This document shows, one piece after another, positions 58,724-64,000 of a DNA stretch of 64,000 nt; positions within the stretch are counted from its first letter, which is position 1, and each line of letters begins with the position of its first letter. Below the pieces are notes generated by a model. The model was not told the origin of the DNA, ran no database searches, and was given only the letters and a program-made list of their open reading frames with translations. Position numbers and translations under genes: made by a program. Origin of the DNA: Paramoeba atlantica (taxonomy: Eukaryota; Discosea); the NCBI GenBank assembly GCA_977017575.1, contig CDRNVI010000044.1:186001-250000 (forward strand). Direction: 5' to 3'.

Positions 58724-61700
58724 ATGCACACAGAAATGAGATACATACTGATCTTTTGTTTCATTCGTGTCGTTGTCTTTTCTGCTGAGTCTCAAGATGA
58801 AAACTTTGGTTCTCATCCGATCCATCCAATTGAGCGACTGACTGGATTTCATAAGGCTCATTCGGAGGAGGAACGCTTTTTACATCATTCGTTTACACAT
58901 AATTGCAGCAAAACAAATTCTCACGCACATCTACGCTACAACGTTACTAGGTCAACAAAACGACATGTCGAACTACAAGGCATCACGCGTTTGATTTGTA
59001 CAACTCCAACAAGAATTACTGCCGCATTTGAAACCCCACAATCTATGCACGAGTTTTTGTTTTGCGTTGCCCCAGGAACCGTTCTTAGCTCCAACCGCAA
59101 GTGTAGATGCGAAGGCACCGGACTCGGTATTTTGTTAAAAATTGTGAGCGTATTGCCACTCAATACTACATGGGTATATTTTGAAGGAGTGGGTTTGAAA
59201 TCGCATGAGATGTTTCGAGACGCAAAGGTTCACTTTTCCACCGATATTATTTCCGCACACCATCCTCCTAAAGTACCCTTTTCGAGAAAGGGGAAAGCTA
59301 AACTCGAACGAAAACCATTGCACTTTGAGGCACTGACAGCAGAGGAATCAGATATTCCTGAATTCGGCAGTTCCGATCCCGAATTTGGCTTGCTCGACCA
59401 AGTTATGTCACGGGCGCGCGCAGCACTTGACTCATTGCAGGAAATGATAATGCCTTCGAGAAGCATAATGCCTTTCGCCAATATACAAAGTCGGAATGTT
59501 GCGAACCCAAACGTGTGGAACGTACCTTTGCCGTCTCAAATATTTTGGGATGAGCCATTGATTCCTCGAATGCTGTGCATAGAGTGCTTTTTTCAAATAC
59601 ATCCCATCATGCGCTTCGAGTTAGAGGTTGTCGAGCATGAAGTAAAAAATCTCGAAATTGTCTTGGAAGCGACAATGCTTTTAGGTATAGTACCCAAAAT
59701 TCATGTCAAGGTATATAAGAAATTCCTCACCAAAAAACTTTTAGAACAGCAGTTCGTTCCTGTGTATATTGACATAGGTGGTGTTCCTTTCGAAATTATG
59801 CCCAGTTTGCGTCTCGATCTTAAATTTCTAAGTCGTCTAAACACACAAGCAAATATTGGCTTTACCGCTGGGTATATTGGATCTATACGAGCAGGTCTTC
59901 AGTATAGCTCCAGTTCTGGTATGAGGAGTCTTTCCGCATCTTACGGCGACCTTGTGCCAGAAAATTACAGCTATCGCATTGGGAAAAAATGTGAGCAATA
60001 CGCAGGAAGAACTTATAATGACCTTACAATACGAGAATGTTCAGCATTATGCGATGCTCGCGGTAGATCGTGCGTTGCATTTCGGTATTTGCCTGGGTTG
60101 CAACAATGCACATTAACCCATCGTTGCATGCTTCAGAAGCAGTCAATCAGCGATGAGTGGCTCTTTATGGTCTATCCTTGGGTGAAGCCGAATCCGAGTC
60201 CGATTGTGACGGGAGTAGTAGTAATGCTGCTACAACCCCAAGTGACTCTGATGGTCAATAGGATAGGTGGGCCTCTTATGGTTGCAGGAGCAGCAGCTGT
60301 GGCGAATATTTTTCGTCTCAATACATCAGCAGAGTGTTCTAGAACGGAGATGAAAGCCAAGATGTACGTAGTGGTGGGAGGTCGGATTAGTGTCAAAGCG
60401 GGATCTCGTACATTGCATCAGGATGATGTATTGCTGCATCCTATTTACAATTACGTTGCGCGACTCATCAGACCGCGTACGATATGCTGGGGAAATTGGA
60501 CCAATGAAAACAGTCAAACTAATGCACCAAATGTGTCTGCTCTATTGCTGCCGAGTTCCGAAAAGTTAAGGCCTACGGGCGAGTCTATCGCAAAAGAGCA
60601 GAAAAACGGCCAACTAGAAAAGGGATACGCAGAAGAAGGTTTACGATACATAGGGCTCTGTAATTCCGTGTATTGTTCATGCGAGGTGCAAGTCTTGTTC
60701 GATGCAGGTACGGCCTACCTTAGTTTGCAACTCTCGCAGTACTCCAAGAGTTGTGAGCATCAGGGTGTCTACGGCGTTTCGTATGCTGATAATGGCTTTC
60801 TCATTTTGAAACGAATCTCAGAAACCATACTGCGTGCTTCATGTGCATTGGGGGACGAAATACGAATCCAGGTTCTGGATGATAGAATTACTCTTCATCG
60901 GTTCGATTGGTGTTGCCCTGTCATAGAAATGAGGGCAGGGTCTAGTGTTGATCTCATTGAAGCAGGAAATTCTTTCCGGCACGGTGCTACGATGCGCAGC
61001 GGATCAGTATCGTGCAACATAAACGAATTATCCACTAATAAATATTCGGTTCGCGGCAACGAAAATCTCTACATTCGTTCCTCGGAATCTTGTATCATTG
61101 TTCAAGGTGGGAATCACGGCACCTCATTAAATTCACTTCAGAGTGGAAAATTTTTGTTGTTGCACCCAAACGCTACATTGGCTTTGTATAGATCTCTTCC
61201 ATTTATTACCCCTGTGTGGCAACAACACCTCAAGGACACTGGACTGAGAAAATCCAATGAGTATGAAAGACCTCCGTACTTGGCAAAACAACCTACGCCG
61301 ATCACCCTTTTTCAAGACAGACTGTTGCCAGGAGAAGTTCTGTACGTTAACACAGCAGTATACTCCGACAAGTGCATATTTGTGCACAATTCTTTGACGC
61401 TATCAGTTTATTACTGGGACCCGGAAGGGGTGGTTACAGAATTGTGGTCTGCGCATCATCCGCGCGAAGATGATGCATACCTTGTTGTAAATTCTACCAA
61501 TGTCATTATGAGAGCCAATCAGGCAACCCCTTGGTTTGTGTACTCCAAAATTTCAGAAATAGAGGGTGTGAGGTGGCAGAATGATTCTCTCCAGCTCATA
61601 TACGCTCTTAATCAGCATACTGCTAAGGGTTCATCTTGTTTCGAAACATCTCCCGCGGCGGAATATAAGTTTCCTACCTGGATTTATGTTGTGGTGCCCA

Positions 61701-61765
61701 TAGCATTGACCCTATTTATAGTGCTTGTTATCAAACGAAATCAGTTCCGCAGCAAATTTAGATAG
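58724..61765 (+). CDS. Large type I membrane protein with PAN/Apple domain
   Basis: About 1013 residues. A signal peptide starts just after the ATG (MRYILIFCFIRVVVFSAES, from the second in-frame ATG at 58736). A large Cys-containing ectodomain follows. Near residues 425-490 lies a PAN/Apple-like domain (CEQYAGRTYNDLTIRECSAL, CDARGRSCVAFRY, QQCTLTHRC). C-terminal to it are beta-rich segments with many N-glycosylation-type sites (NCSK, NTTW, NTSA, NWTNEN). A single membrane span near the end (YVVVPIALTLFIVLVI) is followed by a short basic tail (KRNQFRSKFR). This is a surface or endomembrane receptor-like or adhesive protein; PAN domains bind protein or carbohydrate. The ligand is unknown and no close family is recognised. 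Confidence 0.72.
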   Translation: MHTEMRYILIFCFIRVVVFSAESQDENFGSHPIHPIERLTGFHKAHSEEERFLHHSFTHNCSKTNSHAHLRYNVTRSTKRHVELQGITRLICTTPTRITAAFETPQSMHEFLFCVAPGTVLSSNRKCRCEGTGLGILLKIVSVLPLNTTWVYFEGVGLKSHEMFRDAKVHFSTDIISAHHPPKVPFSRKGKAKLERKPLHFEALTAEESDIPEFGSSDPEFGLLDQVMSRARAALDSLQEMIMPSRSIMPFANIQSRNVANPNVWNVPLPSQIFWDEPLIPRMLCIECFFQIHPIMRFELEVVEHEVKNLEIVLEATMLLGIVPKIHVKVYKKFLTKKLLEQQFVPVYIDIGGVPFEIMPSLRLDLKFLSRLNTQANIGFTAGYIGSIRAGLQYSSSSGMRSLSASYGDLVPENYSYRIGKKCEQYAGRTYNDLTIRECSALCDARGRSCVAFRYLPGLQQCTLTHRCMLQKQSISDEWLFMVYPWVKPNPSPIVTGVVVMLLQPQVTLMVNRIGGPLMVAGAAAVANIFRLNTSAECSRTEMKAKMYVVVGGRISVKAGSRTLHQDDVLLHPIYNYVARLIRPRTICWGNWTNENSQTNAPNVSALLLPSSEKLRPTGESIAKEQKNGQLEKGYAEEGLRYIGLCNSVYCSCEVQVLFDAGTAYLSLQLSQYSKSCEHQGVYGVSYADNGFLILKRISETILRASCALGDEIRIQVLDDRITLHRFDWCCPVIEMRAGSSVDLIEAGNSFRHGATMRSGSVSCNINELSTNKYSVRGNENLYIRSSESCIIVQGGNHGTSLNSLQSGKFLLLHPNATLALYRSLPFITPVWQQHLKDTGLRKSNEYERPPYLAKQPTPITLFQDRLLPGEVLYVNTAVYSDKCIFVHNSLTLSVYYWDPEGVVTELWSAHHPREDDAYLVVNSTNVIMRANQATPWFVYSKISEIEGVRWQNDSLQLIYALNQHTAKGSSCFETSPAAEYKFPTWIYVVVPIALTLFIVLVIKRNQFRSKFR

Positions 61766-62131
61766 TAGAAACTTCCTTTTTTCACAGCAATAGTCTATTA
61801 AAGTCTTGTGTAAATCACAAGACCGTTAGAGTAATAGTCAACACCTGAGTGACATATCTTTGTGGCACGCAGGCAGAAACATCATTGGGCGTGACATTCT
61901 GAGCGATCTTTTCCAGCAGAGTTTATGTTGTGCATATAAAGTTTTCGCTACTGCTAAAATAGCCTAATTTCCCCTAGTCTAGGGAAATCAGCTATTTAAT
62001 GTTAGAATTTCCTGTATCTCTTTATACGCAAGCATGCATTAAATCTTGAAATCTATTTATCTTGTGCAAGTACATGATTCATTTCGATGTTTCTGCGTGG
62101 TAAATGAAGAATAATCCGTAGCCTCGGTAGA
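61766..62131. other. Gap with two stem-loops after the PAN-domain gene
   Basis: Hairpin 1 (61803-61823) pairs GTCTTGTG with CACAAGAC over 5 bases. Hairpin 2 (61957-61997) has a two-part stem: AAATAGC with GCTATTT outside, and ATTTCCC(C)TAG with CTAGGGAAAT inside. They may be 3' UTR structures. The sequence CCTCGGTAG directly precedes the next ATG. Confidence 0.55.
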
Positions 62132-64000
62132 ATGAGAGTTTTCCACTATACACCTCCGTTAAGAGAACGCTTGTCACAGAGCTTTTCCGTTACACCTTGC
62201 CTGCGATGCTCCATGCCTGTAGCTTCGCGTCCACCTAACAAGTATCGAGAACAACTGCTGTCAAGAATACAGATACATCCCCTAAGGGAAAGAATTCGAG
62301 CCCATGTAGCCGAGCATCGAATTAGCATAATTACAGGAAAGGCGGGTTGTGGAAAGAGCACTGCTATTCCATACTACTTGGCTACCGAGCAGAGTTTGAT
62401 TTCTTCATCAGAAAACAGGAAAAAGCGGATATGGGTACTACAGCCCACACGTCTTGCTTGTCAAAATGTTGCAGGACAGTCTAGTGTTCTCTTTGATAGC
62501 CCCATAGGAGACAAAGTGGGACTTGCGCTGTCCAGTGATGCCCAGTACAGTGCGCACTCTGAAGTTATCTATGCAACGACGGGCTACGCCGCTCGATATT
62601 TTTTCATGCACGGTATGAGAAGTGTTGTTGTTTCTCCTACCCACATTATATTTGACGAGGCCCACGAACGGTCGTTAGATTTTGACCTGTTGACTATGTG
62701 GCTTCAGAATCAAGAATATGATGGGAGAGTTATATTCATATCCGCAACACTGGATGCGGAATATTACTCTACGCGGTACTTTTTAAACGCAAGCGCCATA
62801 TTAAATTTGGATCTTTCATTGCCAGAGGGCAGTTCTTCAATACCATCTGGTTTCATAGTACGTACCGCGTTTAGTGATAACTGCCACTTCGACTGGGTTT
62901 CGGCGCCATTACTTCGCATTTTGAAGTCCGTCAATCGTACAGTACCGACCCTGCTTGATGATTACACTATTGGATGTCGTGTCATAGCGGAGTGGGCAGC
63001 TTTGCATAAAGGAAGGACGAATTCCGTGCTGGTCTTTTTACCTGGTCACCAAGAAATTCTCATGTTTCAAGATTTTCTGCGTCGGGTTAGTAAAGATCAG
63101 TGTGCGAATTGGAAAATACAACTTCTATGTAAGGAAACCCTTTCTTCTGAGTCTGATGCAGAATTTTCAGGCGATGAAAGTGAGGCCGTGAAAGAATGCG
63201 GAGAAAACACGGTTTGGTTGTCTACAGAATTGGGCGAAACTTCACTGACACTTGCAAACGTCGGACTGGTTCTTGACTATGGATGCCATCGAGTTACTCA
63301 AGCGACAGGACATTGCAATGGGTTTGCGGAGAAAAAACTTGTCTTAGAATGGTGCTCAAAGTCAAGCATATTACAACGGCGGGGACGTGTTGGTCGCACG
63401 CAAAATGGTTATGTGCTACATCTGTTTTCCGAAGCGTTCTATTGTGATTTACCAGATTATGGTATGGCGGAGCACACTCGCACATCAAATCGTGATATAA
63501 TTCTTCAACTCGTTTGTATGGATCCTTATTGGCGCCGAACTTCTCATTTGCTCAAAAATTGTAGGTTGCCACCACTTGCGTTATCATCCCATGCCGTACA
63601 AGCCGCACTATCAGATCTAAAATCATCTGGCATCATATCTGTCGTCATCTCGGAAAAAAAGAATGACGAAGTGGATAGTATTATTCAAGTCAGTGACATC
63701 GGAATGATATCACATGGTTTACGTCTAAGCATTGAGTTGTCAAAGCTACTTCATCTTTCCCTACGAATGGGTGATCCAGAAATTGTTGTACTTGCCTTAT
63801 TAACGTGTGCACTCGACACGATTGCTACAGATATTCATGACACACCTAGAAATAAGAACAGCCAGGTTCGTCTATATAGCAAGATAGGTAAAACGAAGGA
63901 GAGGTATCTAAGAGGAAAAGCGAAAATCATAGGCAATTGCTTTTCAGATAATTTGCTGCACGTTGAGATAATGAGACAGTGGATCAGGCATCAAGATCCT
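62132..64000 (+). CDS. DEAH-box RNA helicase, 3' end beyond the window
   Basis: The frame is open from ATG 62132 to the window end (623 codons) with no stop. Motifs: I GKAGCGKST near residue 72, Ia LQPTRLA, II DEAHERSLDFD near 177, III SATLD near 207, IV VLVFLPGHQE near 301, V STELGETSLTLANVG near 366, and VI QRRGRVGRTQNGYV near 417. A helicase-associated winged-helix-like region begins near 445. This is a DEAH/RHA-type NTP-dependent RNA helicase. Motif V has STELGETSLT where most members have ATNIAETSLT, so it is divergent. The N-terminus lacks RNA-binding extensions. Which member (DHX group, Prp group or TDRD9-like) cannot be said without the C-terminus. Confidence 0.85.
   Translation, partial: MRVFHYTPPLRERLSQSFSVTPCLRCSMPVASRPPNKYREQLLSRIQIHPLRERIRAHVAEHRISIITGKAGCGKSTAIPYYLATEQSLISSSENRKKRIWVLQPTRLACQNVAGQSSVLFDSPIGDKVGLALSSDAQYSAHSEVIYATTGYAARYFFMHGMRSVVVSPTHIIFDEAHERSLDFDLLTMWLQNQEYDGRVIFISATLDAEYYSTRYFLNASAILNLDLSLPEGSSSIPSGFIVRTAFSDNCHFDWVSAPLLRILKSVNRTVPTLLDDYTIGCRVIAEWAALHKGRTNSVLVFLPGHQEILMFQDFLRRVSKDQCANWKIQLLCKETLSSESDAEFSGDESEAVKECGENTVWLSTELGETSLTLANVGLVLDYGCHRVTQATGHCNGFAEKKLVLEWCSKSSILQRRGRVGRTQNGYVLHLFSEAFYCDLPDYGMAEHTRTSNRDIILQLVCMDPYWRRTSHLLKNCRLPPLALSSHAVQAALSDLKSSGIISVVISEKKNDEVDSIIQVSDIGMISHGLRLSIELSKLLHLSLRMGDPEIVVLALLTCALDTIATDIHDTPRNKNSQVRLYSKIGKTKERYLRGKAKIIGNCFSDNLLHVEIMRQWIRHQDP

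Noticed and set aside
1-64000. CRISPR arrays, bacterial operons or rRNA genes
   Set aside because: No regularly spaced identical repeats with unique spacers, no ribosomal RNA core sequences, and gene content is clearly eukaryotic nuclear.

Overview
The window is nuclear DNA from a compact, intron-poor, mitochondriate eukaryote, most likely a protist or unicellular alga. The long open reading frames encode eukaryotic housekeeping proteins: AMP deaminase, NOB1, SBDS, UTP22/NOL6, ABCF1, a BLM/Sgs1-type RecQ, COX11 and an FtsH-type m-AAA protease. Almost all read without interruption over 1-4 kb, and gaps are mostly 0.15-1 kb. I cannot name the lineage. All 27 genes that I accept lie on the + strand. 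That polarity, plus pyrimidine-rich stretches ending in AG just before several start codons, recalls the polycistronic, trans-spliced clusters of Euglenozoa. The hAT and Merlin-type DNA transposons would be unusual for trypanosomatids, and an intron-poor alga is not excluded.

Layout. 1-1 kb: mitochondrial carrier. 1-7 kb: a mobile-element island with a small foldback repeat, an 850-bp element with C8-tract inverted ends, strong palindromes, and a decayed hAT transposase interrupted by an ISXO2/Merlin-type transposase. 7-18 kb: IPI1/TEX10, a PQ-loop membrane protein, an unknown acidic protein, ABCF1 and a voltage-gated K+ channel. 18-22.5 kb: three lineage-specific secreted or membrane proteins, two of them tandem paralogues, and a 39-residue metallothionein-like protein. 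23-37 kb: NOB1, an SBDS-like protein, an unknown protein, the m-AAA protease, an unknown protein, an IPI3/WDR18-like WD40 protein, a SNF2-RING protein and COX11. 37-39 kb: a second repeat island. 39-64 kb: a BTB/T1-domain protein, two related proteins built from repeated winged-helix-like modules, an eIF3j-like protein, a double AMP deaminase, UTP22, RecQ, a large PAN-domain type I membrane protein, and a DEAH-box helicase cut by the window end.

How the genes relate. Five genes act in ribosome biogenesis (IPI1 and IPI3 of the Rix1 complex, SBDS, NOB1, UTP22), and ABCF1 and eIF3j act in translation. A second group is mitochondrial: the carrier, COX11, the m-AAA protease and probably the two module-repeat proteins. 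There is no sign of operon-like functional ordering beyond the shared strand.

The observations most worth following are: the AMP deaminase that fuses a catalytically degraded copy to an intact copy; the two multi-module proteins with presequence-like N-termini; the tandem secreted paralogues sharing a Cys-Cys-Gly membrane module; the flip from C-ending to G-ending codons inside three genes; and the complete strand polarity.
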